This document shows, in pieces, positions 48,254 through 57,736 of a stretch of 64,000 nucleotides of DNA. The stretch comes from SM23-28-2 sp964512285 (GTDB lineage Bacteria; Chloroflexota; Dehalococcoidia; SM23-28-2): assembly GCA_964512285.1 (NCBI GenBank), contig CAZEJO010000004.1:1-64000 (forward strand), read 5' to 3'. The notes below the pieces were generated by a model. That model had not been told where the DNA came from. It was given only the letters and a program-made list of their open reading frames with translations, and did not search any database. The translations under genes were made by a program, and so were the position numbers. Within the stretch, counting starts at the first letter, position 1; every line of letters begins with the position of its first letter.

Positions 48254-49993
48254 CTACCCTTCCGCCGGTCGTCTGGGTTCAGGCGGACGTTCATCAGCGC
48301 CAACTGTCTCGTCCCCGCGCGTCGGCGGCGGGTCGGCGGGCAGCACCGAGCTGCCCGCCACAGGCGCCGAACCCAAGCGGTCCAACGGCATGGCGCCGGC
48401 CGTTGCCTCGGGCACGGCCCACGTCTTGGCCAGGGGCACCTCCTTCAGGAAGATGGCCACCACGAGCGCGACCAGCGTTATGCCCATGCCCAGGAGAAAG
48501 GCGTCCGCTATTGCCAGGCCCAGAGCCGTGCGGGTAGCCAGCATGACTTGCTCGAACATGGTCGGCCCCTGCTCGCCCAGGCCGGCGAAGGCCTCCCGCA
48601 GCCCTGCTAGCAGGTCAGCGTTGAGGAGAGACTGGGGATCCTGAAGGCGCGCGAGAAGGTCAGGTGGGGTCGACTCTCGGACCTGGGACGGGGTCCGGGC
48701 CGTCAGCTCGGACGAAAAGCTGCTGTTGACCATCGACCCCATGATGGCCACCCCCATGGTGCCACCCACGGAGCGAAAGAACTGGATGGCGGCGGTAGAG
48801 ACCCCCAGCATTCGATAGGGGAGAGCGTTCTGAACCACCAGGACAAAGATGGGCATGATCGCCCCCAGACCGATGCCCACCACGATCATGTTGCGGGTAG
48901 CGATTGCGTTGGTAGAGGTAGCGTCCATGCCTGACATCAAAAACATGCCGCCGGCCATCACCGCCAGCCCCGCCACGGCGATGATGCGGTAGTGCCCCCA
49001 GCGACCCAAGATCTGCCCGATGATGGCAGCGGTGATGGAAAGGCTCAGCATCATGGGCATGATCACCAGGCCGGAGTTGGTGGCCGAGGAGCCTAGGACT
49101 CCCTGGATGAAGAGAGGAAGATAGACGATGCTGCCGTACATGCCCATAGCGGTCAGGAAGGTGACGGCGGCAGATACCAAGAAGATGGGATGGCGGAACA
49201 GGGCAGGGGGCAGAATGGGCTCCGCGGCCCGCATCTCCACAACAGCGAAGGCCAGGGCAGCCAGGGTTGCGAAGGTCAGCAGGCCTATGATCTGAGCCGA
49301 GAGCCAGGGATACTGCTCGTTGGCCCAGGAGAAGGCCAGCAGCAGGGGCACGACGGCCAGGATGAGCATCGCTACGCCCCAGTAGTCTAGCTGGTGCCTC
49401 ACCCGGGCTCGCACGGAAGGCATCACCGAGAAGAAGACGGACAGGGCCAGGGCGCCCAGGGGCAGGTTCACATAGAAGACCCAGCGCCAGTTGAGGTTGT
49501 CAGTGATGTAGCCACCGATGAGCGGCCCCGCGACGCTGGCGGCGGCAAACACGCCAGTCATGAGACCGGCCCAGCGGGCCCGCTGAGCCGGCGGGAACAC
49601 ATCGCCGATGATCGCGAAGGCAGTGGCCATAATCGTGCCTGCTCCCAGACCCTGAATGGCCCGAAAGGCGATGAGCTGGATCATGCTTTGGGACATACCG
49701 CACAAGGCTGATCCCAGCATCATTACGGCGATGCCCCCGAGGTAGAAGAACTTCCGGCCGTACATATCGGTGAGCTTGCCCACGATGGGCACAGCCGTTG
49801 TGGACACGACCATGAAGCCAGTGAACACCCAACTGTAGTGTTCGTAGCCGCCCAGATGGGCCACCACCCTGGGCATGGCCGTGCCCACTATCGTCTGGTC
49901 CATGGCGGCAGTGAACAGACCCAGCAACGTGCCGGCCATCACCAGCATCTTCGTGCGGGTGCCCATTTGGGAGATGCTCTGCGCTTGGGTCAT
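48254..49993 (-). CDS. DHA2/EmrB-QacA family MFS drug exporter, 14 TM
   Basis: 579 residues. About 14 membrane helices; start motif MDQTIVGTAMPRVVAHLGG, motif A GKLTDMYGRKFFYLGG (about 70) and motif C AASVAGPLIGGYI (about 150) identify a proton-driven antiporter of the EmrB/QacA type. The loop after helix 13 is long and the C-terminus is Pro/Arg-rich and cytosolic. The ATG lies 3 bp after the stop of a MarR-family gene on the same strand, so expression is probably derepressed by the drug or other ligand of MarR. Confidence 0.9.
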   Translation of the reverse strand: MTQAQSISQMGTRTKMLVMAGTLLGLFTAAMDQTIVGTAMPRVVAHLGGYEHYSWVFTGFMVVSTTAVPIVGKLTDMYGRKFFYLGGIAVMMLGSALCGMSQSMIQLIAFRAIQGLGAGTIMATAFAIIGDVFPPAQRARWAGLMTGVFAAASVAGPLIGGYITDNLNWRWVFYVNLPLGALALSVFFSVMPSVRARVRHQLDYWGVAMLILAVVPLLLAFSWANEQYPWLSAQIIGLLTFATLAALAFAVVEMRAAEPILPPALFRHPIFLVSAAVTFLTAMGMYGSIVYLPLFIQGVLGSSATNSGLVIMPMMLSLSITAAIIGQILGRWGHYRIIAVAGLAVMAGGMFLMSGMDATSTNAIATRNMIVVGIGLGAIMPIFVLVVQNALPYRMLGVSTAAIQFFRSVGGTMGVAIMGSMVNSSFSSELTARTPSQVRESTPPDLLARLQDPQSLLNADLLAGLREAFAGLGEQGPTMFEQVMLATRTALGLAIADAFLLGMGITLVALVVAIFLKEVPLAKTWAVPEATAGAMPLDRLGSAPVAGSSVLPADPPPTRGDETVGADERPPEPRRPAEG

Positions 49994-49996
49994 GCC

Positions 49997-50470
49997 CTAG
50001 CTCCCCGTTTCTGGCGTGCTCACGACCTTGCTCTCCGCCGTCTCCGCCGCCTGCGATAGGTCCTCCAGGGCATGCAGGAGTCGCTCCAGCTTGTGGCGGG
50101 GAAGCTGGCTCAGAATTTTCACCACGAAGGCCCGCCCGGCACGCTTCATTTCAGCCAGGGTTTGGTCGCCTTTAGCGGTCAGGTAGTGGCGCACCAGCCG
50201 GCGATCAGCGGAGTCTTCCTCACGCCGGACGAGGCCGAGGCGCACCAGGCGGTCCACAATGCGGGTGAGGGTAGAAGGGGTAATCCGCAGGCGCTCAGCG
50301 AGAAGGCCCGCGGGAGCCCCCGCTTCCCGCCGCAGGAGGACAAGCACTCTGAGCTGGGTTGTGGTGAGACCCAGGCCCACCCAACGCTCCAGGCGGCCGG
50401 GGTCGGCCAGGGCAACGGCCTTGGCGTAGGCCTTAAGGATGCGTTCGATCATCTCCTCGTTGTCCATCAA
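49997..50470 (-). CDS. MarR-family transcriptional regulator
   Basis: 157 residues. Winged helix typical of MarR: LTTTQLRVLVLLRREAGAP, recognition helix GLLAERLRITPSTLTRIVDR and wing LVRREEDSADRRLVRHYLTA. Dimerisation helices lie at both ends. Represses its own operon with the downstream exporter; a palindromic operator (50484-50517) just upstream of the start supports autoregulation. Confidence 0.9.
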   Translation of the reverse strand: MMDNEEMIERILKAYAKAVALADPGRLERWVGLGLTTTQLRVLVLLRREAGAPAGLLAERLRITPSTLTRIVDRLVRLGLVRREEDSADRRLVRHYLTAKGDQTLAEMKRAGRAFVVKILSQLPRHKLERLLHALEDLSQAAETAESKVVSTPETGS

Positions 50471-50483
50471 GATGATTGCCCCC

Positions 50484-50517
50484 TATGCAATGTTTGCAAA
50501 TTATGCAATCATTGTAT
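50484..50517 (-). promoter_or_regulatory. MarR operator region
   Basis: The core palindrome TTGCAAATTATGCAA (50494-50508) is flanked by TATGCAATG on one side and CAATCATTGTAT on the other, so TGCAA half-sites recur at roughly one helical turn. It is AT-rich and located 14-47 bp upstream of the MarR start, overlapping any promoter of the operon. Confidence 0.6.
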
Positions 50518-50576
50518 CAACTGACAGTAACAGCATCAACCCTCCAGCCAACTGGCAGCAGCCATCGCCCTGCGAT

Positions 50577-51779
50577 ATGATCGCCTCGCTCGGGAGGAAG
50601 AGCTTGCGCCCCAGCGAAGACGAGTTCCCGTCGGCCAGCGAGAGCGAAGAGTTGAAGGCCGCCATCAGAGAGCGCATCGCGGCGGAGGGCCGCATTCCCT
50701 TTCGTCAGTTCATGGCCATGGCACTCTACCACCCCCAGCACGGCTACTACTCCTCGCCCCGCCAGCGCATGGGCCGCCACGGCGACTACCTCACCAGCCC
50801 CGAAGTGCACCCCGTCTTCGGCTCCCTGGTAGCCAAGCAGCTCTGCCAGATGTGGCAGGCGATGGGCGAGCCTCAGCCCTTCACCGTCGTGGAGATGGGG
50901 GCGGGCAGCGGCCTGCTGGCCCGCGACATCCTGGCCTGGGCAGGCAGGCGAGCGCCCGAGTTCTTCCAGGCGCTGGAATATCGGCTCATCGAGGTGAATG
51001 ATTGGCTGGTTGACGGTCAGCGCCGCCTTCTGCGCCAAGTCGATGCCTCATTGGCCAAGGTCACCTGGCTGCCCTCCCTGGAAGCCATCGTCGCTGAAAG
51101 CCTCAGCGGCTGCTTCCTCAGCAACGAGCTGATCGATAGCTTCCCCGTCCACCGAGTGGTGGTTCGCGATGGCCGGCTGCACGAGCTATACGTCGAGTGG
51201 CAGGAGGAGCGCTTCGTGGAGAGCCTTGGCCCTCCTTCCACGCCTCTGCTCCAGGAGTACTTCCACCGTCTGGGCCTCCTGCCCGGCGAGGGCTGCTCGG
51301 CCGAGGTGAATCTGGAGGCCCTGGAGTGGATGAAGACGGTGGTCGGCGCCCTCCGCTGCGGCTTTGTCCTCACCTTTGACTACGGCTATCCCGCCGAGGA
51401 TCTGTATACCTCCTGGCGCAAGGATGGCACCCTCCTCTGCTTCTATCGCCACAACCCCAGCACGGACCCCTACGCCCGCCTAGGTCGTCAGGACATGACC
51501 AGCCACGTCGACTTCACCAGCCTCGTTCAGGCGGGCCGGGAGCACGGCCTCGAGCCGCTGGGTCTCACCAGCCAGGGCCGCTTCCTGGCTGCCCTGGGCA
51601 TCACTGCTGGCCTCGAGCGTCAGGCCGACGGTGAGCTGGCCCTCGAGGAGTACTACGCGCGGCGACGGGCGGTGACCGAGCTGATCGACCCCGCTGGCCT
51701 GGGCCGGATCAAGGTGCTCATTCAGGCCAAGGGCGTCGGCCAGCCGAAGCTGTCGGGCCTGGAGGGAAGCGAGTCCTAG
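50577..51779 (+). CDS. MidA/NDUFAF7-type SAM-dependent methyltransferase
   Basis: 400 residues from ATG 50577; the upstream part of the frame overlaps the divergent MarR gene and is dropped. No clear ribosome binding site, so the start is provisional. COG1565 signatures: IPFRQFMAMALYHPQHGYYS (about 40), GDYLTSPEVHPVFG (about 68), SAM motif VVEMGAGSGLLARDIL (about 104), FLSNELIDSFPVHRV (about 182) and FDYGYPAEDLY (about 268). The human homologue NDUFAF7 methylates an Arg of complex I subunit NDUFS2; a bacterial target is likely a respiratory or other protein Arg (inference). Confidence 0.85.
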   Translation: MIASLGRKSLRPSEDEFPSASESEELKAAIRERIAAEGRIPFRQFMAMALYHPQHGYYSSPRQRMGRHGDYLTSPEVHPVFGSLVAKQLCQMWQAMGEPQPFTVVEMGAGSGLLARDILAWAGRRAPEFFQALEYRLIEVNDWLVDGQRRLLRQVDASLAKVTWLPSLEAIVAESLSGCFLSNELIDSFPVHRVVVRDGRLHELYVEWQEERFVESLGPPSTPLLQEYFHRLGLLPGEGCSAEVNLEALEWMKTVVGALRCGFVLTFDYGYPAEDLYTSWRKDGTLLCFYRHNPSTDPYARLGRQDMTSHVDFTSLVQAGREHGLEPLGLTSQGRFLAALGITAGLERQADGELALEEYYARRRAVTELIDPAGLGRIKVLIQAKGVGQPKLSGLEGSES

Positions 51780-52083
51780 TGCAGGTCCGACAGCAGGTGT
51801 AGGTTGCCTCTTTTGCTTTCGGTAGCACTACTTCTGAGGCAACACTCTCAATGAGGCAGGCCAGATTCTTGACAAAACCAAACCGTTGTGGTATGTAGCG
51901 AGCACATTATGTGAAACCTCGCAACGAGGTGCATCAAAACGGGTTTTACCTAGCTTGGTTTCTCAGGCTGAAATCATATCTTCTCCGCTAATCAACTCCA
52001 GAAAGGGCGGTGAGGCATTACGTCTTGGCCCGTACGAGAGTTTCTGCAGAACATGACAACACTAGTTTAAGGGAGCTAAGAAG
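51780..52083. other. intergenic stretch before lipase
   Basis: Comparatively AT-rich. It holds a small CCTCG/CGAGG hairpin near 51919 and a gggagctaagaag site before the lipase ATG; no gene is supported. Confidence 0.5.
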
Positions 52084-53511
52084 ATGAAAATCAGACTGTT
52101 TGCTGTGATTGCTGCGCTTCTCATGGCGATCGGGGTCTTGGTCCCGCTATCTGCACCAGCCGACGCCTGCCGTCCATGGCATCTCCCCGGTACACACCCC
52201 ATAATCTTCGTTCATGGTGGCGCTGGCTCGGCTGCCCAATTCGAGTCGCAGGCCATGCGATTTGAGACCAACTTCTACCCGCACGAGTACATAAACGCGC
52301 TCGAGTACGACTCTGGGTCCCTGTATGACTTCAGCACGGGAGCGGTGAACTACGGCTTGCTCTTCCAGATCTGGGGGAATCTCGACCAGCTCATCGCGAA
52401 CATCCAGGCGGAGACTGGCGCCGATCAGGTTGACATTCTGGGGCACTCTCTCGGCACGATGGTGATGCAGGGATACCTGAACAGCTCAGCAGCCCGCGCT
52501 GAGAAGGTCGCCCACTACGTGAACATCGACGGCGGCGTAGCCGCGGCGCTTCCCGGTACAGTGGTCGGAGTGCCCGTTCCCACCCTGGCTCTATGGGCCG
52601 GAAAGACTTCCCCCCTTCCCCGCGAGATCGTGGGCGCAACAAACGTGACTATCCCCAACCAGACCCATGTCGAGGTGGCGACCTCCGCCGAGTCGTTCGT
52701 CGAGATGTACAAGTTTTTCACCGGCCATCGGCCCCTGACCAAGTACATTCTGCCCGAGCTTTTCAGCTTCGGACGGATTGAGCTTGCCGGAAGGGCGGTC
52801 CTCTTCCCGCAGAACGTAGGTGTGGATGGCGCTTCTCTGGAGATATGGAAGGTCAACCGCGACACCGGCGCAAGAATCGGCACGAGCCCACAGGCAGTCT
52901 ACGCCATAGGTGAGGATGGTAATTGGGGGCCCTTCAAGGCCAAGATGGGTCAGGCCTACGAGTTCAACATCGTGCGCGAAGGCCAGGGCGACCACCCCTC
53001 CTACTATGAGCCCTTCATCAGGAGCGACTACCTGATCCGCTTGCTCACTTCAGGCCCCGAAGGCGGGCCCTCCGCATACATGGACCGGAGCCCCAACCAC
53101 GTCAACCTGCTCATCGGAAGGAACATGGAGTTCTGGGGTGATCAGGAGCAGAGCGCCGACAATGACGTTCTTAAGGTCAACGGTGTCAACTTGGTCAACG
53201 CTGCCATATTCCCCAGTGAGCCCTTCCCCAGCATAGTTGACTATATGTTTGTGTACGATAAGGGCGCGGACGGGGTCAGCGACCTCACCACGCCGATCCC
53301 CTTCTACGCAGCCATGACCTTCTTCACCGGCATTGATCTCTTCACTCCTGGGGCTTACCCCCCGAATGGGACGGTATCTGTTGCCCTTACATCGCGCACA
53401 GGCGGTGGCAAGACGCAGACGATAAACGTTCCCAACCTGGCGTCGGAGCAGATCAGGACGATAACGGTTCAGTTCAACGACTACGTCCAGCCGTGGCCCT
53501 GGTGGTGGTAG
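52084..53511 (+). CDS. secreted lipase with C-terminal beta domain (AFL-like)
   Basis: 475 residues. Signal peptide 1-28 (AALLMAIGVLVPLSAPADAC). Alpha/beta-hydrolase: IIFVHGGAGSAAQFESQ (about 40), ANIQAETGADQVDILGHSLG with nucleophile Ser about 124, and IPNQTHVEVATSAESF with His near 195. From about 230 a beta-rich C-domain follows (VFPQNVGVDGASLEIWKV, YYEPFIRSDYLIRLLTSGP), ending in YVQPWPWWW. This layout matches the Archaeoglobus AFL long-chain lipase, in which the C-domain is lipid-binding and shields the site. Substrate class is inferred. Strong terminator downstream. Confidence 0.82.
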   Translation: MKIRLFAVIAALLMAIGVLVPLSAPADACRPWHLPGTHPIIFVHGGAGSAAQFESQAMRFETNFYPHEYINALEYDSGSLYDFSTGAVNYGLLFQIWGNLDQLIANIQAETGADQVDILGHSLGTMVMQGYLNSSAARAEKVAHYVNIDGGVAAALPGTVVGVPVPTLALWAGKTSPLPREIVGATNVTIPNQTHVEVATSAESFVEMYKFFTGHRPLTKYILPELFSFGRIELAGRAVLFPQNVGVDGASLEIWKVNRDTGARIGTSPQAVYAIGEDGNWGPFKAKMGQAYEFNIVREGQGDHPSYYEPFIRSDYLIRLLTSGPEGGPSAYMDRSPNHVNLLIGRNMEFWGDQEQSADNDVLKVNGVNLVNAAIFPSEPFPSIVDYMFVYDKGADGVSDLTTPIPFYAAMTFFTGIDLFTPGAYPPNGTVSVALTSRTGGGKTQTINVPNLASEQIRTITVQFNDYVQPWPWWW

Positions 53512-53555
53512 AGGACAGTTGGCGCAAAGGTAATCACCTAGCGTGAGTGATTGGC

Positions 53556-53584
53556 GGAGAGCCTGCCGCAAAGGTGGGCTCTCC
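53556..53584. terminator. bidirectional terminator
   Basis: GGAGAGCC (53556-53563) pairs with GGCTCTCC (53577-53584), between the convergent lipase and radical SAM genes, with a GTCGATTTGTT tract on the plus side. Confidence 0.65.
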
Positions 53585-53619
53585 GTCGATTTGTTATGGG
53601 GTCTGGAGGCAAGCGAGCT

Positions 53620-54729
53620 CTAGTACAGGTCCGACAGCAGGTGCACGTTGCCGATCTTGACGTTGGCCAGCCCTTCCGCTTTCGCTGCCTTGAGGCATTC
53701 GTTGGCATGACGGCGCGAGGTGGTGGGCAGGTCGCCAATGAAGAAGTGAGGGTGGAAAGCCAGCAGGCTGTAGGGGATGTTTGGGTCGAGGGAGGCTATG
53801 AAGCGGGCGATCTGGCTCACCTCTTGTGCGTCAATGTAGCCGGGCACTAGGAGGGTGCTGGCGGTGAGCAAGGGCGGCTCCCGCCGGTGGCGAAAGAGCC
53901 CGCCCAGCCAAGCGAAATTCTCCAGCGTTTGCTTGTTGCTCACCCCGCACAGGGCGAGGTGAAGGTTCTCGTCCCAGGCCTTGAGGTCGAACTTGATGAT
54001 GCCGCCCGAATCCATGGCCAGGGTGGTCGCCTGGCGTAGGAGGGGGGGCGACATGCTGCCGTTTGTTTCCCAGCAGATGCGCAGAGGGCGAGCCCGCCGC
54101 TGACGCAGGGCCAGGCGGGCCGTGGCGATGGCGTGGGGCATCTGAGGCGATGGGTCTCCCCCGAAGTAGCAGATGCAGGCCGTTCTCTCGTCTACGCGAT
54201 CGGCTAACTCCTGCGCGCTCATCGCCGGCGCCAGGCGGCGAGCCAGGTTGCGGTAGTGCCAGTTCTGGCAGAACAGACAGTCGAAGCTGCAGGCCCCGTA
54301 GAATACTGCTAGGTTCTTGAAGCCCCGGCTCTCCCTCTCGGCGCAGACCCATTCGGCCACGCAGTTCGTGGGCAGGGGATCGTAGTACCACTCCAGGATG
54401 CCGCTGGCGGCCGTCCCGCCCAGGTGCGTGAGCTTCCCGCCGCGATTGCTGCGCAAGCCGCAGTAGCCCATCTTGCCTTCGGGGATGTGGCACTCGTTGG
54501 CGCAGAAGGTGCAGGGCACACCGTCGGTGGCCTGGGGCGGCTCGGCAGGCAGGTTGAACTGCTTTCGGGCCTCGGCGTGCACGGCCTTCAGGTGAGGCAT
54601 CACCCTCTCCGGCTGCTGGCGGATGCAGTCCAGGCACACCTTCAGATTGGCGGCGATCAGCAGCGAGCTCGTGCCGCAGCCCTGGCAGGTGCCCTCCTCG
54701 AGACGAGGCGCCGACAAGTAGCGGATCAT
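53620..54729 (-). CDS. radical SAM protein (PflA/AmmeMemoRadiSam-like)
   Basis: 369 residues from ATG 54729, preceded by a ggagagag site; the longer frame is dropped because a TATAAT box lies within it. It begins with a zinc-ribbon-like pair (CQGCG, VCLDC, about 15-35) and another (CTFCANECH, about 73-81). The radical SAM motif is ACSFDCLFCQNWHYR (CxxxCxxC, about 147-154), followed by CYFGGDPSPQMPH and CWETNGSM. The enzyme cleaves SAM to a 5'-deoxyadenosyl radical. Relatives include pyruvate formate-lyase activases and the MEMO-linked radical SAM proteins; no MEMO or AMMECR1 gene is present here. The substrate is unknown. Confidence 0.85.
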   Translation of the reverse strand: MIRYLSAPRLEEGTCQGCGTSSLLIAANLKVCLDCIRQQPERVMPHLKAVHAEARKQFNLPAEPPQATDGVPCTFCANECHIPEGKMGYCGLRSNRGGKLTHLGGTAASGILEWYYDPLPTNCVAEWVCAERESRGFKNLAVFYGACSFDCLFCQNWHYRNLARRLAPAMSAQELADRVDERTACICYFGGDPSPQMPHAIATARLALRQRRARPLRICWETNGSMSPPLLRQATTLAMDSGGIIKFDLKAWDENLHLALCGVSNKQTLENFAWLGGLFRHRREPPLLTASTLLVPGYIDAQEVSQIARFIASLDPNIPYSLLAFHPHFFIGDLPTTSRRHANECLKAAKAEGLANVKIGNVHLLSDLY

Positions 54730-54748
54730 CGATCTCTCTCCGGCGCCT

Positions 54749-54754
54749 ATTATA
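54749..54754 (-). promoter_or_regulatory. -10 box of radical SAM gene
   Basis: A perfect TATAAT on the minus strand, 19 bp before the ATG at 54729, with no convincing -35 at 17 nt. Confidence 0.4.
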
Positions 54755-54962
54755 TCATAGCCAGACCGATCGCCCCCGCTCACCATTATGGTAAGCTTGG
54801 ACGGCGCTAGACTTGACGCAGCGTTTGCGGCTGCGCTAAAACCAGAATGGCACCCGGAAAGGGAGCAACCTTGTATTGAACCGACGGTGGCCTAAATTGC
54901 GATGAGGCCAGGCGGGTTTGATATGGGCTAGTCGGGTTGGATTGGTCTCGCTAGGAGGTGTC

Positions 54963-56369
54963 ATGACAGGTATCAAGTCTTACGGAGCCTATATCCCCAA
55001 ATATCGCCTGGGCAAGGAAACGGCGGGCTGGGGATTTCCCGCCGAGAAGGCAGTGGCCAACTTCGACGAGGACAGCATAACCATGGCGGTAGCTGCCGGA
55101 ATGGACTGTCTCAGGGGGATAGATAGGTCTCAGGTGGATGGCATCTTATATGCTACCACTACCTCGCCCTACGTTGAGAAGCAGGGGGCGGCCCTGATTG
55201 CCAGCGCTCTCGACCTGCGACGGGATATCACCAGCGCCGACGTCACAGATGTGCTCCGGGCAGGGACCACCGCCCTCAAGATGGCCATGGACGCTGTCCA
55301 GGCGGGCACGGCCAGCAATATTCTGGTGATCGCCTCTGACTGTCGCATGGCGACCCCGAAGGGCGGCCTGGACCGGGCGGTGGGTGACGGAGCTGTTGCT
55401 CTGCTCATCGCCAAGGATGGCGTGGTCGCTGAGATAGAGGCGGACTACCACATCACCGACCACATGCTGGACGTATGGCGCTCCAGCGACGAAAGCACCG
55501 TCAGGAGCTGGGAAGACCGCTTCGTCATCGAGGAGGGGATCCTCCGGGTCATTCCAGAGGCCGTATCGGCCTTCATGGCCAAGAATAGCCTGGCCCCAAA
55601 GGATTTCCAGAAGGTCGCTTACCACTCCAGTGACGCTCGCAGACACGCCGACCTGGCAAAGATGATGAAGTTCGAAGCCGATCAGGTCCAGGACCCTCTC
55701 TACAGCCAGGTGGGGAATACCGGCGCTGCCTTCCCCCTGATGCTGCTGGTCGCGGCTTTGGAGGAGGCCAAGGCTGGCGATAGGATCTTGGTGGCGGGCT
55801 ACGGCGATGGCTGCGATGTCTACTCGATCAAGGCCGGCGAGGGCATCGACAAGCTCCGGCAGGAGCATCGTGGCGTGAAGAAGCACGTGGAGGCGAAGCA
55901 GGTCCTCAAGACCTACGATGAGTACCTCCGCTGGCGGGGTCTGATGACCGTGGCCGGAGTGCGCCGGCCGACAGCCGGTGGCCCGTCCGCCTCCGCCCTT
56001 TGGCGCGAGACCGACCGGGTTATTCAGCTATACGGCTCCAAGTGCAGGAAATGCGGCTACGTGCAGTTCCCGCCCCAGCGCGTCTGCGTGGAGTGCCACG
56101 CCAAGGATGAGATGGACAAAGTCCGTTTCTCGGACAAATCAGCGATCGTGGCTACCTACGCCATGGATTACCTGTCGGGTACCACCGATGTCCCTTTGGT
56201 GATAGCGGTGATAAACTTTGAGGGGGGCGGTCGTATGCTCTCCATGATGACCGATCGGGAGACTAATGAGCTAAGCGTGGGCATGCCCGTGGAGATGAGT
56301 TTCCGCAAGATACGCTCCGCAGATGGTATTCACAACTACTATTGGAAATCCACACCGGTGAGAGCATAG
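54963..56369 (+). CDS. HMG-CoA-synthase-like/DUF35 fusion lacking the catalytic Cys
   Basis: 468 residues from ATG 54963 (aggaggtgtc upstream). The N-terminal 340 residues follow the thiolase/HMG-CoA-synthase fold: GIKSYGAYIPKYRLG, then VDGILYATTTSPY, VGDGAVALLIAKDG, VAYHSSDARRHADLAKMM, GNTGAAFPLMLL. At the nucleophile position the family usually has (S/A)C(K/R)AGT; here it is VLRAGTTAL, Leu for Cys. A C-terminal DUF35 unit follows (about 370-468): zinc ribbon CRKCGYVQFPPQRVCVECHA plus an OB-fold. In archaea DUF35 bridges thiolase and HMG-CoA synthase to channel substrates. Here fused, it may scaffold or use a non-Cys chemistry. The thiolase gene follows 12 bp on. Confidence 0.85.
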   Translation: MTGIKSYGAYIPKYRLGKETAGWGFPAEKAVANFDEDSITMAVAAGMDCLRGIDRSQVDGILYATTTSPYVEKQGAALIASALDLRRDITSADVTDVLRAGTTALKMAMDAVQAGTASNILVIASDCRMATPKGGLDRAVGDGAVALLIAKDGVVAEIEADYHITDHMLDVWRSSDESTVRSWEDRFVIEEGILRVIPEAVSAFMAKNSLAPKDFQKVAYHSSDARRHADLAKMMKFEADQVQDPLYSQVGNTGAAFPLMLLVAALEEAKAGDRILVAGYGDGCDVYSIKAGEGIDKLRQEHRGVKKHVEAKQVLKTYDEYLRWRGLMTVAGVRRPTAGGPSASALWRETDRVIQLYGSKCRKCGYVQFPPQRVCVECHAKDEMDKVRFSDKSAIVATYAMDYLSGTTDVPLVIAVINFEGGGRMLSMMTDRETNELSVGMPVEMSFRKIRSADGIHNYYWKSTPVRA

Positions 56370-56381
56370 GCTTTTGGGGGG

Positions 56382-57575
56382 ATGACAATGACAGAAGGCA
56401 TTAAGGATAGAGTCGCCATAGTCGGGATGGGTTGCACCAAGTTCGGGGAGCGCTGGGACGCTAGCGGCCTCGACATGATGGTGGAGGCTGCCTATGAGGC
56501 TTATGAGGACGCCGGTCTGGGGCCCAAGGATATCCAGGCGGCCTGGCTTGGCACCGTTGCCAGCTTCAACACCGGCCAGCCAGCGGCCGAGGCCCTGAAG
56601 CTGGACTACATCCCCATTACGCGCGTCGAGAACGCCTGCGCCACCGCCACCGATGCTTTCAGGAACGCCTGCTACGCTGTAGCCGCTGGCATCTACGACA
56701 TTGTCCTGGCAGTGGGAGTGGAGAAGCTAAAGGACTCAGGATTCGCTGGTCTTGTCACTGGCGCACAGGCAGGCTCGGGCGTGGAACCGCCCAGTCCGCC
56801 GCCGGTCCAGTTCGCTCTGGCGGCCACCAGCTACTTCCACAAATATGGCCTGTCCTACGATGAGGGCAAGCGCATCCTGGGTCAGATAGCGGTGAAGAAT
56901 CACCACAATGGCGCTCTCCACCCCAAGGCTCACCTGCGCCGAGAGATAACGCTGGAGCAGGTGTTGAAGGCTCCTATGATCGCTTGGCCCCTGGGCCTCT
57001 TCGATTGCTGTGGGGTCAGCGACGGTGCCTCTGCTGCCATCATCACCACGCCGGAGAACGCCCGCAAGATGCGGGACGACTATGTGCTGGTGAAGGGCTT
57101 GGGCCTCGCCGTGGGCGGTAGGCAGGGGATGCTCAGGGACGACTACGACTTCGTCCACTTCCCTGAGAACCTCGCTGCTGCGCGGCAGGCCTATGATGAG
57201 GCGGGTATCACGAACCCCCGCCAGGAGATAGACCTGGCCGTGGTCCACGACTGTTTTACTATCACTGAGCTGATCATCTACGAGGACCTGGGCTTCAGCT
57301 CCAGGGGCAAGGCCAAGGAAGACGTGGAGTCGGGCGCCTTCACCCTGGAGGGTGACCTGCCGGTCAATCCGGACGGTGGCCTCAAGTGCTTCGGCCATCC
57401 CATTGGCGCCAGCGGCTTGCGCATGATCTACGAGATCTACAAGCAGATTCAAGGCAAGGCCCCCGGCCCGCCTGAGCGTCAGCTTAAGAAGGCGGACATC
57501 GGCCTGACCCACAACCTGGGCGGCCGGCCAGGGTCGTTTAGCTGCTCCGTGGCCATTCTCGGCCGTAGAGACTAG
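56382..57575 (+). CDS. thiolase (SCP-x/acetyl-CoA acetyltransferase-like)
   Basis: 397 residues; ATG at 56382 or 56388 (ggggg upstream). Thiolase-fold enzyme: nucleophile Cys in VENACATATDAFRNA (about 88), HPKAHLRREI, VVHDCFTITELIIYEDLG and the CFGHPIGASGLR motif (His about 347). The gene follows the HMG-CoA-synthase-like/DUF35 fusion and is co-transcribed. It could make or cleave a beta-ketoacyl-CoA, with the partner channelling product. Which direction, and whether short- or side-chain substrates, cannot be decided from sequence. Confidence 0.85.
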   Translation: MTMTEGIKDRVAIVGMGCTKFGERWDASGLDMMVEAAYEAYEDAGLGPKDIQAAWLGTVASFNTGQPAAEALKLDYIPITRVENACATATDAFRNACYAVAAGIYDIVLAVGVEKLKDSGFAGLVTGAQAGSGVEPPSPPPVQFALAATSYFHKYGLSYDEGKRILGQIAVKNHHNGALHPKAHLRREITLEQVLKAPMIAWPLGLFDCCGVSDGASAAIITTPENARKMRDDYVLVKGLGLAVGGRQGMLRDDYDFVHFPENLAAARQAYDEAGITNPRQEIDLAVVHDCFTITELIIYEDLGFSSRGKAKEDVESGAFTLEGDLPVNPDGGLKCFGHPIGASGLRMIYEIYKQIQGKAPGPPERQLKKADIGLTHNLGGRPGSFSCSVAILGRRD

Positions 57576-57736
57576 GCCCATCGCGGGAGGAACGCCACAA
57601 GGGCTGCACAATCAGCACTCCCAAGAGATAGGCACTGCAGACAGGGCGAATGATTCGCGGAAGAGCTGAGTCCTGCAGAGTTGGGGCTCAGCCCTTTCCT
57701 GGATAGGCAGGGCTAGGAGGGAGAAGAGCACCTCTC

